A stretch of DNA of 64,000 nucleotides, from NCBI GenBank assembly GCA_963968595.1, contig CAXAHJ010000009.1, forward strand, positions 5,927 to 69,926, in the 5' to 3' direction. The notes under the pieces were generated by a model that had not been told where the DNA came from, did no database searches, and saw only the letters and a program-made list of their open reading frames with translations. The position numbers and the translations under genes are program-made. Positions 8,628-17,284 of this stretch are shown one piece after another; positions within the stretch are counted from its first letter, which is position 1, and each line of letters begins with the position of its first letter. This DNA comes from GCA-2730975 sp937893275 (GTDB taxonomy: Bacteria > Verrucomicrobiota > Verrucomicrobiia > Opitutales > Seribacteraceae).

Positions 8628-9674
8628 TTAGTGTAGATTCTTGCATCCCGGCAAGGCTCCGCAGTGAACGAGGGTGGGGGTGACTTTGCCTGGTTGCAGC
8701 CCGGCCTTCGTCAGCATGTCTCGGTACTCTTTGGCGGAGTAAGCTCGTCCTTCAGTAAGGGAAAAGAGGGAAGCTGAATAAAGGGCGATTGGGAGTGGAC
8801 CGTCCAGTTCGTCGTCGAGGAAGACGTCGTGGATAAGGACTTCTCCGCCCGGATTAACGGCGGCGGCGCAACGCTGGACGATGGTTTCGCACTCTGGTAT
8901 GTCCCAGTCGTGCAGGACGTTTGAGAGTAGAGCCACGTCGCAACTCGGAAGAGGGTCGGCGAACATGTCTCCTTTCATTAACTGAAGTCTGTCGGTGACT
9001 TGATGTTCCTCGGCGAATTCTTCGGCAACCTTCAGCACTTCCGGACGATCGAAAACGATGGCTCGCAGTTCGGGATTAGAACGCAGGTATGCGATTGCGT
9101 AGATGCCTGAGCCACCTGCAACGTCGAGAAGGACCTTTGCGTTCGGCAGGGGATAATTGGCCGCGAGATGTGGCGCCACGTTGTTGGCTCGACCCGCAAG
9201 TGAAAGGGTGAGGCGACGAGCTTCTTCAGTTCCCTCCATCTTTGATTCATCCCCTTCCTTAAAAATGAAGGAGACGCCTTCATCGGTTTCAGAACCTATC
9301 GGCTTGTTCGTTCGCAGGCGCTCAACCATGGCTAGAACGTTTGGTGAGTCGGCGGCGAGACCGATGTAATTGTTTACGGCAAAGTCAGAGTTGCTCGGCA
9401 GGTGCTCGAGGGCGAGGGGGGTGGCGATGAAGCGTTCGCTTCGATCTTTTTGCAGCAAGCCCATAGCTTGCAACGCGGTGGTCAATACGATGAATGGGCG
9501 TTTTTTCAACTCAAGGGCTTCCTTTAATTCACCTCTGGCAAGCGGGCCTTCGCTCAACTTGTCGAATAGGCCTAAGTGACAGGTGGCCGCGACGAGCAAC
9601 TCCGTCCCGTGGGCACCCCTGAAATGTTCAAAGATGGATGTGGGATCAGTGGAAGGAATCGGGAGTTCGTTCAT
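8628..9674 (-). CDS. SAM-dependent O-methyltransferase (acetylserotonin/caffeate-type fold)
   Basis: This 348-residue cytosolic protein has a winged-helix N-terminal domain (about 10-100, with LLVAATCHLGLFDKLSEG and a following LTTALQAMGLL) and a Rossmann methyltransferase domain with VLLDVAGGSGIYAIAYL as the SAM loop. Later come IVFDRPEVLKVAEEF, GDMFADPLPSCDVALLSN, LHDWDIPECETIVQR and GGEVLIHDVFLDD. The order and the LHDWD element match family 2 O-methyltransferases of the type used on small phenolic or polyketide hydroxyls. The histidine of LHDW is the general base in that family. Nothing in the neighbourhood suggests a biosynthetic cluster, so the substrate is unknown. It may share a transcript with the DUF1080 gene 50 bp downstream, but no functional link is obvious. 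Confidence 0.88.
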   Translation of the reverse strand: MNELPIPSTDPTSIFEHFRGAHGTELLVAATCHLGLFDKLSEGPLARGELKEALELKKRPFIVLTTALQAMGLLQKDRSERFIATPLALEHLPSNSDFAVNNYIGLAADSPNVLAMVERLRTNKPIGSETDEGVSFIFKEGDESKMEGTEEARRLTLSLAGRANNVAPHLAANYPLPNAKVLLDVAGGSGIYAIAYLRSNPELRAIVFDRPEVLKVAEEFAEEHQVTDRLQLMKGDMFADPLPSCDVALLSNVLHDWDIPECETIVQRCAAAVNPGGEVLIHDVFLDDELDGPLPIALYSASLFSLTEGRAYSAKEYRDMLTKAGLQPGKVTPTLVHCGALPGCKNLH

Positions 9675-9743
9675 GTCGAATTTCTACTAAGTGAACAAGG
9701 TTGCTTAAGCACGGCCAAAACGTCTGATTTAAGCTCGATTTTA

Positions 9744-9829
9744 TTCCATGGAACAAATATTGACTATCTGTACTCGGAATTAACCATCATTCCATGGTTT
9801 TTCAATCTTCAACAACTTTACATTCCATG
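9744..9829 (+). promoter_or_regulatory. Three copies of TTCCATG(G) upstream of the DapA-like gene
   Basis: TTCCATGGAA, a perfect 10-bp palindrome, lies at 9744-9753. A second ATTCCATGG is near 9789-9797, and a third, TTCCATGAA, covers the start codon at 9827. The spacings are about 46 and 34 bp. The repeats sit in the divergent region between the methyltransferase (start 9674) and the aldolase gene, where a shared operator is plausible. This is only a visual repeat; no regulator gene stands next to it. Confidence 0.3.
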
Positions 9830-10774
9830 AACTTAGATATTTACAGAGGCGTTATTCCCGCGCTCATGACACCTTGTAACGCGGCTCGCGAGCCGGATTT
9901 CGATGCCTTGGTTGCCAAAGGGCTCGAAATGATGGAGCTCGGCATGTCGGCGGTTGTCTACTGTGGTTCCATGGGGGACTGGCCTCTGCTTACTGACGCC
10001 CAGAGGCAAGAGGGAGTTTCCAAACTTGTCGAGGCAGGCGTGCCTGTCGTTGTGGGTACGGGTGCCCAAAATCCAAAGCTTGCCGCCGCCCACGCCGCCC
10101 ACGCCAAGGAGGTTGGAGCTGCGGGACTAATGGTTATTCCACGGGTACTTTCCAGAGGCACTTCGTCCGCTGCCCAGCGCCATCATTTCGCCGGAATCCT
10201 TGCGGCAGGAGATGGGCTTCCCTCCATCATTTACAACAGTCCATATTACGGTTTCGAGACCAAGGCGGACCTTTTCTTTAACCTTCGGTCGGAATTTCCC
10301 CACCTAATTGGTTTCAAGGAATTCGGCGGTGCCGATTCTTTGACCTACGCGGCCGAGCACATTACCAGCGAAGACGATTCCTTGGCTTTGTTGGCCGGTG
10401 TGGACACTCAGGTCTTTCATGGGGTGGTCAATTGTGGAGCGGTTGGAGCCATTACGGGCATCGGGAACGTTTTGCCTGCCGAAGTCCTTCACTACTTCAG
10501 ACTATGCAGGGAGGCGTCATCGGGTGACTTCGAGGCTCGTTTCTTCGCCAAGGAACTGGAGCAGGCTTTGATCGTGTTGTCCACCTTCGACGAGGGACCT
10601 GATCTGGTGCTCTATTACAAGTACCTCCTCACTCTGAAGGGAGACTCTGCCTACGAACTACACTTCAACGAGACGGATGTCCTAAGTCCCAGTCAACTAG
10701 GCTACGCCAAGGAACAGCTCGATCTATTCACGGCATGGTGGGATGCTTGGCCAGGCAAAGATTCACCAGAATAA
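9827..10774 (+). CDS. DapA/N-acetylneuraminate lyase-family aldolase
   Basis: The ATG at 9827 gives 315 residues starting MNLDIYRGVIPALMTPC, the normal beginning of the TIM-barrel family; an earlier in-frame start at 9794 only adds a non-conserved piece. The Schiff-base lysine is Lys164 in IGFKEFGG and the general-acid tyrosine is Tyr136 in IIYNSPYYG. The usual GTTGE phosphate/carboxylate loop is replaced by CGSMGDW (47-52), and the tail is somewhat extended. These points argue against true 4-hydroxy-tetrahydrodipicolinate synthase and for a catabolic member acting on a 2-keto acid sugar or hydroxyproline-type compound. The exact reaction is not predictable. It stands alone between divergent and convergent neighbours. 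Confidence 0.88.
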   Translation: MNLDIYRGVIPALMTPCNAAREPDFDALVAKGLEMMELGMSAVVYCGSMGDWPLLTDAQRQEGVSKLVEAGVPVVVGTGAQNPKLAAAHAAHAKEVGAAGLMVIPRVLSRGTSSAAQRHHFAGILAAGDGLPSIIYNSPYYGFETKADLFFNLRSEFPHLIGFKEFGGADSLTYAAEHITSEDDSLALLAGVDTQVFHGVVNCGAVGAITGIGNVLPAEVLHYFRLCREASSGDFEARFFAKELEQALIVLSTFDEGPDLVLYYKYLLTLKGDSAYELHFNETDVLSPSQLGYAKEQLDLFTAWWDAWPGKDSPE

Positions 10775-10800
10775 GCTTTTCTGCAATTTGGTCACAAAAG

Positions 10801-11619
10801 TCAGAAAACCCAGGCAACGCCTACTTTGATGGCATTGCCGTTGCCGTGGTCTAGGATTCCTTGATGGTCCGCGAAATCATATTTCCACTCGATACGAGAG
10901 TGAATGGTGTCGTTGTGGTTGAAGTATAAGGCTGGCCCCGCGGATAGGGTTCTCGACTCGTCGTCTTCAAAGTGAAATTCGGTTTCCCAGAATATGGAAC
11001 CATTGGATTGCTCTGTTTCGAAGTTGTAACCGAGATCGATATGAGAATGTGAATAAAAGGGCATGTCTCCGTAGAATACCCAGCCGTTTATCCCCATGCC
11101 GAAATAGAAATTCGATGTCTCGAATTCGTAGCCGAGTCCGAGCCCGTTAGCCCACTCATTGAAGTAGACTTCATAGTCATCACTGCCCGAAAGTGGAATG
11201 ATCATCATGGGTTTGAAACTCCAAGAACCACTTCGTCCATCAAGGTTGAAGTATTTCTTTAGGGGTAGGGCCAAGGTCAGGTCTCCAATGCCTTCGTCCT
11301 TCTGTACTAGCTTGTTGCCCGTTGCATCGGGCACCTCCCGTTCCGCATGTATTACATAGGGTAGTTTGGCGGTCAGCCTAACGGATTTCTTCCAAGTGTA
11401 AACTCCCTCCAAATGAAGGATGTTTACTTCTTCAGAGAAACCACTGTGTAGGGCAGAACTACCTTGGAGTAGGTCGTTTTCTCTGCGATGTTCGTAAAAA
11501 AACTGATAGCCCCAACCTCCCGACCAACGAGGCATCATATTCATAATCGGTTCGTCGGCCTTTAAATATTGGCTGACTGCAAAAGAAAGCAACAACCACA
11601 ACCCTGAGGTGAAGCGCAT
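10801..11619 (-). CDS. Outer-membrane beta-barrel protein (transporter-like)
   Basis: The protein has 272 residues. A signal peptide (about 1-21, ending YLKADE) is followed by alternating amphipathic strands with many Tyr/Trp/Phe, for example WGYQFFYEHRRENDLL, SVRLTAKLPYVIHAE and GLGYEFETSNFYFGMGING. It ends in VGVAWVF with a terminal aromatic residue, as expected for Bam-assembled barrels. The sequence pattern resembles the outer-membrane proteins annotated as putative transporters or MetA-like pathway proteins. Its start lies 25 bp downstream of the HMA-domain protein, suggesting one transcript and possibly a role in metal or small-solute passage. The number of strands cannot be counted reliably by eye. 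Confidence 0.8.
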   Translation of the reverse strand: MRFTSGLWLLLSFAVSQYLKADEPIMNMMPRWSGGWGYQFFYEHRRENDLLQGSSALHSGFSEEVNILHLEGVYTWKKSVRLTAKLPYVIHAEREVPDATGNKLVQKDEGIGDLTLALPLKKYFNLDGRSGSWSFKPMMIIPLSGSDDYEVYFNEWANGLGLGYEFETSNFYFGMGINGWVFYGDMPFYSHSHIDLGYNFETEQSNGSIFWETEFHFEDDESRTLSAGPALYFNHNDTIHSRIEWKYDFADHQGILDHGNGNAIKVGVAWVF

Positions 11620-11644
11620 ATTGCTTTACCGCTCCAAGGAATAG

Positions 11645-12100
11645 TTACTTTTTAGTGTGATGGACTACTACTGCGGATGTACCGGGTTCGAACTTGTGAG
11701 CGTCTATGTGGTCGTCGTGCAACTTATATTCTTCGATAGCATCGAAACCGGCATCGTCGACCCTTTCAAGAACCTCTTTTTTGTCCAATTTGGATTGATC
11801 GGATAAAGCTATTTTAACCAATTGAGTCTTGGTATCCATTTCTATGCCTCTCTTGAATCTCTCTTTGTCCACTCCGTGCATTCGACTCAAATTTTTGCTC
11901 ACACCTATTCCACACGATGGGCATACGAGACCTTTGACATAGATGAGAGCTATTTGGGAATGCTTGGTTAATTCAAATTCTGCCGCCTGCAATCTTGCTT
12001 CGGGCGTAGCTTCCTTCTTATCCTTGTCATCATTTGCAAGGACTTGACTAAAGGATGCGAGTAGAATGCCAAACACAACACTTGGTGGAATTAATTTCAT
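11645..12100 (-). CDS. Exported heavy-metal-associated (HMA) domain protein
   Basis: This 151-residue protein has a signal peptide (about 1-22), a charged linker (DDKDKKEATPEARLQ) and an HMA domain with the metal-binding motif in GLVCPSCGIGVSKNL (Cys60, Cys63). The expected beta-alpha-beta-beta-alpha-beta pattern follows, including DTKTQLVKIALSDQSKLDKKEVLERVDDAGFDAIE split across the domain. The tail is His/Asp rich (HDDHIDAHKFEP...VVVHHTKK), which may add metal ligands. HMA domains of this kind carry copper or mercury. An exported version next to an outer-membrane barrel suggests handling of metal in the periplasm. It lies 130 bp downstream of the cytochrome/propeller gene and 25 bp upstream of the barrel gene. 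Confidence 0.87.
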   Translation of the reverse strand: MKLIPPSVVFGILLASFSQVLANDDKDKKEATPEARLQAAEFELTKHSQIALIYVKGLVCPSCGIGVSKNLSRMHGVDKERFKRGIEMDTKTQLVKIALSDQSKLDKKEVLERVDDAGFDAIEEYKLHDDHIDAHKFEPGTSAVVVHHTKK

Positions 12101-12230
12101 AGCTTAAATCTTGTGCCTTTTCAAAAAAATGTCAAACCACCGAAGTTATATAAGGAGTTTTGTTTTTCGGTTCTCTCGTGACATGGGAGCATTCTTGATT
12201 CCCACCCCATTAGCTTTTTTTTGAGCTTCC

Positions 12231-14951
12231 TCACTTTGCGGAAAGATTGTGGATGGTGTTGTGGATGCGGTTTGAGATGGCCTCGCCTTTTCCTGTCTTG
12301 AGGTTGTAACTGATTTCCATACACCAAGTAGGCTTGATGTCGGGTACGTTGAGTTCCAAGGTTTTGCCATCTGCAAGAAGTTTCGCACTCTCTACTTTGA
12401 GCGGCTTTTCGTCGTAATGGCGTGATCCGTATCCTCCGGTTCGTTTTATGTTCCAAGTCTTCAGCTTGTAACTGGATGGACTTGTAGCGGTTACTTTGTC
12501 GAGCTTTTCGCTGAACTTCATTCTGATAGTTCCCTTTGACGCCTCCAAAGTAGTAGGGAGACACGCGGGAGCTCCCGTGTGGCGAATCCTATAGAACCCC
12601 CCGTTACCACGTTTGTTGCCTGCCCATGCGAACATGCCGCAAACATATAGTTGCCCGTCGTCGGGATGGAAGCGTCCGCGCATCACTCCGGTGGGGAAGT
12701 CGGGAATTGGAAGGGCGTATTCGCCACCTTGAAGCTGCCCGTTTACCTTTTCGTTAAGCACCACGAATACTCGACCCATGCCGTAGGATACGTCCAGTAA
12801 GGATCCTTCGAGCGGTCCCCACTTTTTGCTCTTGGTCCAGACTAGTTCCCCCGGCGAGCGATTGAAGGAGTTGGTAAGCCATGCCAAGGGTTGGTTCATT
12901 GCGGAATCGCTAGTGTCCTTTTCGTCGGTGTAGCCCATCATGTTTCCGTAAAAACCTCCCTTGGTCACCCAGTTTACCCGATTCTTCGGCGTCCAGTGTC
13001 CCTCTTGATCCGTAACGAAAAAGGAACCGTCGGGGTTTATACAGACGCCGTTGGCTGCCCGAAATCCATTGGCGATGATTTCGGTTTTTTCGCCGTCTTT
13101 GGTCACCTTGATGAGAGTCCCGTGGTGAGGGACCAAGGCAGTCTTGGCGTGGCGAGCGGACTTGGCGTAGTAGAAGTTGCCTTCGTCGTCGGTCTGCAAG
13201 CCCATGGCGAATTCGTGAAAGTGTTCGGTGACTTGGTGGTCACTATTGAGGGATTCGTAGTAGTCGGTCTCCCCGTCGCCGTTCAGGTCGCGTAGGACTA
13301 CGAGTTGGTCCCGGCAGGCGAGGTGCACGACCTCGTCGATTACGCGTACGCCCAGCGGTTGAAAAAGTCCGGAAGCGATCCGTCGCCACTTTAATTTTCC
13401 ATCGCCGAGGTCGTCGCCGATGCCTGAAACGATCCATACGTCCCCGTGCCAAGTGGATACGGCGGCTCGCTTGCCGTCCTTAAAGAAGTCGAACCCGGAT
13501 AGCCGCATCCAAGAGTTCCACGGGGTAACGGGAGGAATGACGATTTCATCGACCACGTAAGGCTTTGGAGATTCGGAGACTTTTGCTTCAACTTCCACAT
13601 CATGTGCCCACCGTGGGGCAGCGCCCTTAGTGAGCGGCGTGAGGTCCAAGACTTTGGTGGAATCAATGATTTTTCCGAAAGTAGCTAGTTCCGAGGCGTC
13701 TCCCCGCCAGTGGAGAACTTTTATGTCTCGTTCCTCCTTGGAGGTCGGTATGCGCAGTCGCAGGTGTCCTTTATCGGTGATCCAAGTGATTCCTTCGACA
13801 TTGCCGACCACGGATGCAGCCAACACCGGACCATCGAGTTCCTCAGTGGCTGGTTCGGGTGCCTTGGGTTTGGCTAAGGGGACGATGGCAATGGATTGTT
13901 TTGCCTTGTCCTTTATGATTCCCCCGTCACCCGAGCCTTTACCCAGACTAAGCAGCATGGATTCCTTGCCCGGGCCTACCCTAAGGTTTCGGGCCACGAC
14001 CATGGGCGTCTCGCCTGCAAGGTCCGCCATTTCCAAAACCTCGCGGTGGCCAACCGTGTATTTCAACACGACGTTCTCACCGTGATGATAAAGCCCCTTG
14101 AAGTGCGTCCAATCGCGGGGCAGAGGGCCATAGGGTTTGTTGTCTCGGCCTAGAAAACGTGGGTCGGCAAAATCATCGGTTCCGGGCTTTGCCCAACCCG
14201 GGGCCTTTGGGTGTACGAGGAATTTGTCCCCGACGATTTTTGGGTGCGTCCCGTGGCTCCCGTCCATTCCGATGCTGCGCCAGTCGCAAAACTTGTCCCC
14301 CGTCCAGATGGCTGCAACCCGCATCAGGTCGTGGTCATAGGCTAGCCACGCCTTGCCCTTCGTTATTCCGTCGCCACCTTTGTCGAGGCGGACTGCGATG
14401 GCTTTGTAGGCGATATTGTCGGGGCCGACTTCGAAGGTGTAGTTCATGTTCTGGCCAAAGTCCATCTTGAGATATGGCTTGTTGAGGGCCCGAGATTGTG
14501 GGGCCGGGCCCGCTACGGTTTCCTTCTCGATTCCAGCTAAATAGGCCTCGTCCACTTTTTTGTACTGGGTCGGGTTTGCATCCTTGAGAAACTCCTCTCT
14601 TATGTAATGAATGACTTGGTACTTTTGCTCAGGCGTCATCCAGTTTTGGGGCACCATTTGGTTGAATCCCTTGGTCAGCGTACGGTACATCGCCCGGGGG
14701 GCCGAACCGTTTTTCATCGGCGCCTCCCAGAAACGGAGGGCCGTGGGCAATGTCCCCGCCTTGCTCGGAGTTCCATGACAATTTATGCAAACGATTTGGT
14801 AGAGAGCTTTTCCTCGATCGAATCCTTCGCGGTTGGCCGTGTCCAATCCCTTGACCATGGCAGGATGGTCGACGACGTGGGTCTCTTCCGCAAGTATCGG
14901 CGAGGAGATGAGAATGATGGACGAGAGAATGTTTACCAAGCGATGATTCAT
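12231..14951 (-). CDS. Cytochrome c fused to a glucose/sorbosone dehydrogenase-like propeller
   Basis: This large secreted protein (906 residues) starts with a signal peptide (about 1-21). A monoheme cytochrome c domain follows, with CINCHG at 55-60. A region of about 300 residues is typical of PVC heme-binding dehydrogenases. Then comes a six-bladed propeller-like region recognisable from AAVSTWHGDVWIVSGIGDD, LNGDGETDYYESLN, GFRAANGVCINPDGSFFVTD and GMFAWAGNKRG. The last about 120 residues form a beta domain (LEASKGTIRMKFSEKLDKV). The arrangement indicates periplasmic oxidation of a sugar or polyol with electrons passed to the attached heme. The cofactor of the propeller (PQQ or heme) is unproven. 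The pair at 41704-45037 encodes a similar cytochrome and propeller as two separate proteins. Confidence 0.87.
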   Translation of the reverse strand: MNHRLVNILSSIILISSPILAEETHVVDHPAMVKGLDTANREGFDRGKALYQIVCINCHGTPSKAGTLPTALRFWEAPMKNGSAPRAMYRTLTKGFNQMVPQNWMTPEQKYQVIHYIREEFLKDANPTQYKKVDEAYLAGIEKETVAGPAPQSRALNKPYLKMDFGQNMNYTFEVGPDNIAYKAIAVRLDKGGDGITKGKAWLAYDHDLMRVAAIWTGDKFCDWRSIGMDGSHGTHPKIVGDKFLVHPKAPGWAKPGTDDFADPRFLGRDNKPYGPLPRDWTHFKGLYHHGENVVLKYTVGHREVLEMADLAGETPMVVARNLRVGPGKESMLLSLGKGSGDGGIIKDKAKQSIAIVPLAKPKAPEPATEELDGPVLAASVVGNVEGITWITDKGHLRLRIPTSKEERDIKVLHWRGDASELATFGKIIDSTKVLDLTPLTKGAAPRWAHDVEVEAKVSESPKPYVVDEIVIPPVTPWNSWMRLSGFDFFKDGKRAAVSTWHGDVWIVSGIGDDLGDGKLKWRRIASGLFQPLGVRVIDEVVHLACRDQLVVLRDLNGDGETDYYESLNSDHQVTEHFHEFAMGLQTDDEGNFYYAKSARHAKTALVPHHGTLIKVTKDGEKTEIIANGFRAANGVCINPDGSFFVTDQEGHWTPKNRVNWVTKGGFYGNMMGYTDEKDTSDSAMNQPLAWLTNSFNRSPGELVWTKSKKWGPLEGSLLDVSYGMGRVFVVLNEKVNGQLQGGEYALPIPDFPTGVMRGRFHPDDGQLYVCGMFAWAGNKRGNGGFYRIRHTGAPACLPTTLEASKGTIRMKFSEKLDKVTATSPSSYKLKTWNIKRTGGYGSRHYDEKPLKVESAKLLADGKTLELNVPDIKPTWCMEISYNLKTGKGEAISNRIHNTIHNLSAK

Positions 14952-15014
14952 AAGGATAAGGACTGGATTAAAGATGATCCTGGGTGTTCTTTAGAAATAA
15001 TCTTCCGAAGCTTT

Positions 15015-16292
15015 TCAGGTGTTGTTTAAGATGAGCCGTAGATCGTCCGGTGTTACCTCGTCGAAGCGACCGAAGCAAAGTGGATCTGCACAAGCGATCG
15101 CTCCCGGTACGTTTTCCACCAGTTGGCTCCATTGGTCTTCGTCGAGCGATTCTATGAAGGTGACGAAGTCTTCCGCCTCAGGATGGGAAGGCAGGTACTT
15201 TCGACTCATGCCCGCAATGCTTTTGAGCATCGTTAAATAAGGGTTCAGGGCCGTGGTGGTGGACTCGGCTTCGCTGTCTATCCATGCGATGGGAACCCTT
15301 GCCAAGCAGTTGGAGCTTCTTTGCTCGGCTTTCAGCAATAATTCGATGTCGAAGGCGAAACCGCGTTCGAGCAGATCGTGGAGAATCCCCCGAGCCGTTT
15401 CCGCTCGAAACGCCTTGAACCCGCATTGCGTGTCCGTGATTTCGATCAAAGCAGGAGAAAGCATCCTTTTCCAAAGATAGATGAAGAGCTTTCCCCTTAC
15501 GTTCCGAGTGCCTTTCTTGACGACTATGGAAGCGGTCTCTCGTCGAGACCCTAGGGCAACTTCCTTGCCGCCGTTCAGTAGCGGATCCAGTAACAGTCCC
15601 GCTTGCCCGAGGTGCGTCGACAGGTCGGCATCGGTGAAGGCTACGACATGCTCCTTGTCTGCTTCAACTCTTTGACTGGTTTCCCACATCCCGTATACGA
15701 TGGATCCACCCTTGCGGCTCTCGTCGGTGGAATGCAACGATCCTGCGATCGCCAGTTTTTCCCGAATCGCATGCTCGAGGAAGAGCACGCGAACATTTTC
15801 GAAACCTTCGTCCTTGGCTAATTGTTCGATCAGATGTCCGCTGCCTTCCGGGCAACCGTCGTCTACGGCAACTAGTTCCCAGGAGAATTTCGGAGAGGAG
15901 GAGGCAAGCCAATCCAATTGCGCCACTTTGCGGCGAAGAAAGTCCTCTCCCGAGTTGTGCTCCTCGGGTCTTAGGATTCGATGATGTTCCTTGTACACCG
16001 CGAACACTACGCTCAGTTTTACGGGTTGACGAAGTTTCGTTACGACCTCCTTGGCCTTGGCCAGTTTCGCCGCGACGTGTAGGGCAAGCGGATACCGTCC
16101 TCGTTCGCCGAGAAGAGCATTCTCGATCTTCTCAGGTTCTTCCAAAAAGGTCGCGGCCGTTTGCTCGACAAACGATTGGTGCTCAGCCTTGGCGGAAAGG
16201 AAGTCCTTGGGTGCCGTCGCTGTTAATCGGTTGAGAACGGCTTGAATGGAGGGGTTGTCCGTCAAGGCTTTCTCGTGTGGCTGAGCAGCCAT
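15015..16292 (-). CDS. Family 2 (GT-A) glycosyltransferase with N-terminal helical extension
   Basis: This is a 425-residue cytosolic protein. The first about 90 residues are helical and not recognised. Residues 92-400 hold a GT-A domain: LSVVFAVYKEHHRI, then VAVDDGCPEGSGHLI (nucleotide-sugar Asp pair at 144-145), FTDADLSTHLGQ (metal-binding DxD-like DAD at 221-223) and ITDTQCGFKAFRAE. The last motif is shared with dolichyl-phosphate mannosyl/glucosyltransferases. No membrane segments follow, unlike DPMS-type enzymes with GtrA-like tails. The ATG at 16292 overlaps the upstream esterase gene by 31 bp; a TTG at 16265 would give a 4-bp TTGA overlap and is an equally reasonable start. The acceptor is unknown. 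Confidence 0.82.
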   Translation of the reverse strand: MAAQPHEKALTDNPSIQAVLNRLTATAPKDFLSAKAEHQSFVEQTAATFLEEPEKIENALLGERGRYPLALHVAAKLAKAKEVVTKLRQPVKLSVVFAVYKEHHRILRPEEHNSGEDFLRRKVAQLDWLASSSPKFSWELVAVDDGCPEGSGHLIEQLAKDEGFENVRVLFLEHAIREKLAIAGSLHSTDESRKGGSIVYGMWETSQRVEADKEHVVAFTDADLSTHLGQAGLLLDPLLNGGKEVALGSRRETASIVVKKGTRNVRGKLFIYLWKRMLSPALIEITDTQCGFKAFRAETARGILHDLLERGFAFDIELLLKAEQRSSNCLARVPIAWIDSEAESTTTALNPYLTMLKSIAGMSRKYLPSHPEAEDFVTFIESLDEDQWSQLVENVPGAIACADPLCFGRFDEVTPDDLRLILNNT

Positions 16293-16984
16293 TCGTACAG
16301 TTTCGGATTGTCGTAGGTCGCAGTCCAGCAGTCGTGGCCCTTGTCGGGATATTCCGTAAAGGTTATGTCTCCCCCGGCTTCTTTCACCGCCTTTACCATC
16401 TTGTGACTAAGCACGACGGGGACGGCCTTGTCTCTCGTTCCATGAAAGTTCCAGATTGGTAATTTGCCGTAGTTGTGGGCCCAGCTCACCTTGCCCCCTC
16501 CACAGATCGGAGCCACAGCGGCAAATTTCTTTGGATATTCGGCTGCCGTCGCCCAAGTTCCGAACCCGCCTTGGCTCAGCCCCGTCAGGTAGACGCGATC
16601 CTTGTCCACGGGGTACTTCTTGGTTACGGAATCAACCAGTCCGGCTACTATTTTCGGTTTCCACCACAAGTCGGTGGTGGGGCATTGAGGGGATACCACG
16701 ATGAACTTCATTTCGCGAACCTCAGCCAGTTTGGCGGGACCATGCTTTTTCACAAGCCGCAGGTTGTTTCCACGCTCACCGCGGCCATGAAGGAATACAA
16801 GGAGTGGCCACTTCTCCTTTGCCCCCTTCTTTTCCGATCCCTTTGGTAGGTGAAGCAAGTAGCGGTAGCCTTGCGAGCCGTTTTCAGGCTTGAAGCTTTC
16901 CTCGCTTTGCTTGGCCCCGGACGGTGTGGCTGGAAGTATTGCAAGAGTTAAAGCTGTAATTAGTGGCGAATGGGTAAGTTTCAT
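16262..16984 (-). CDS. Secreted alpha/beta-hydrolase (esterase, prolyl-oligopeptidase/LpqC-like)
   Basis: The protein has 240 residues with a signal peptide (about 1-23, ending PSGAKQ). The catalytic triad is visible: Ser137 in LTGLSQGGFGTW, Asp185 in FHGTRDKAVP and His217 in PDKGHDCW. The oxyanion element LLVFLHGRGERG is at 61-72. The family includes feruloyl and acetyl-xylan esterases and PHB depolymerase-like proteins, and is often annotated as prolyl oligopeptidase family. A role in removing ester groups from plant or algal polysaccharides fits the rest of the window. Its stop overlaps the start region of the glycosyltransferase gene, so the two are coupled in translation, although one is exported and the other is not; the functional link is unclear. 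Confidence 0.9.
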   Translation of the reverse strand: MKLTHSPLITALTLAILPATPSGAKQSEESFKPENGSQGYRYLLHLPKGSEKKGAKEKWPLLVFLHGRGERGNNLRLVKKHGPAKLAEVREMKFIVVSPQCPTTDLWWKPKIVAGLVDSVTKKYPVDKDRVYLTGLSQGGFGTWATAAEYPKKFAAVAPICGGGKVSWAHNYGKLPIWNFHGTRDKAVPVVLSHKMVKAVKEAGGDITFTEYPDKGHDCWTATYDNPKLYEWLLSHTRKP

Positions 16985-17284
16985 TGAGACTTTATGTGGA
17001 GATTTGGGAGTTAGGCTTTTGATATCGTTTCTTTAGGTAGAGGACGTCAAGCGGAACGAGGCTAGCGGGAATCTCTTGTTTTTCAGGAAACCGCCCGCAC
17101 TTTCCATTCTATCAGTGAAGTTTTTTTTCATGTTCTTTCCTTTCAACCAAAACGATTCTCACGGGAAGAATATTCGGTTCTTCTGTGAAATGAATTAATT
17201 GGGAGGATAGATTTCGCTCGACTGTTCCAGTTCTCGGGCACTTTGTTTTCGTTTTATCTAAAATTCTTCAACCTCATCCCTCCC
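16985..17284. other. Intergenic region, divergent promoters expected
   Basis: These 300 bp lie between the divergent esterase and FG-GAP genes. I see AT-rich stretches (a T8 run near 17121) and no convincing coding frame, RNA gene or strong hairpin. Two promoters must be here, but I cannot place them with confidence. Confidence 0.5.

Noticed and set aside
9827..10774. Lysine-biosynthesis DapA
   Set aside because: The family lysine and tyrosine are present, but the GTTGE loop is changed to GSMGD and no other lysine genes are near; a catabolic family member is more likely.
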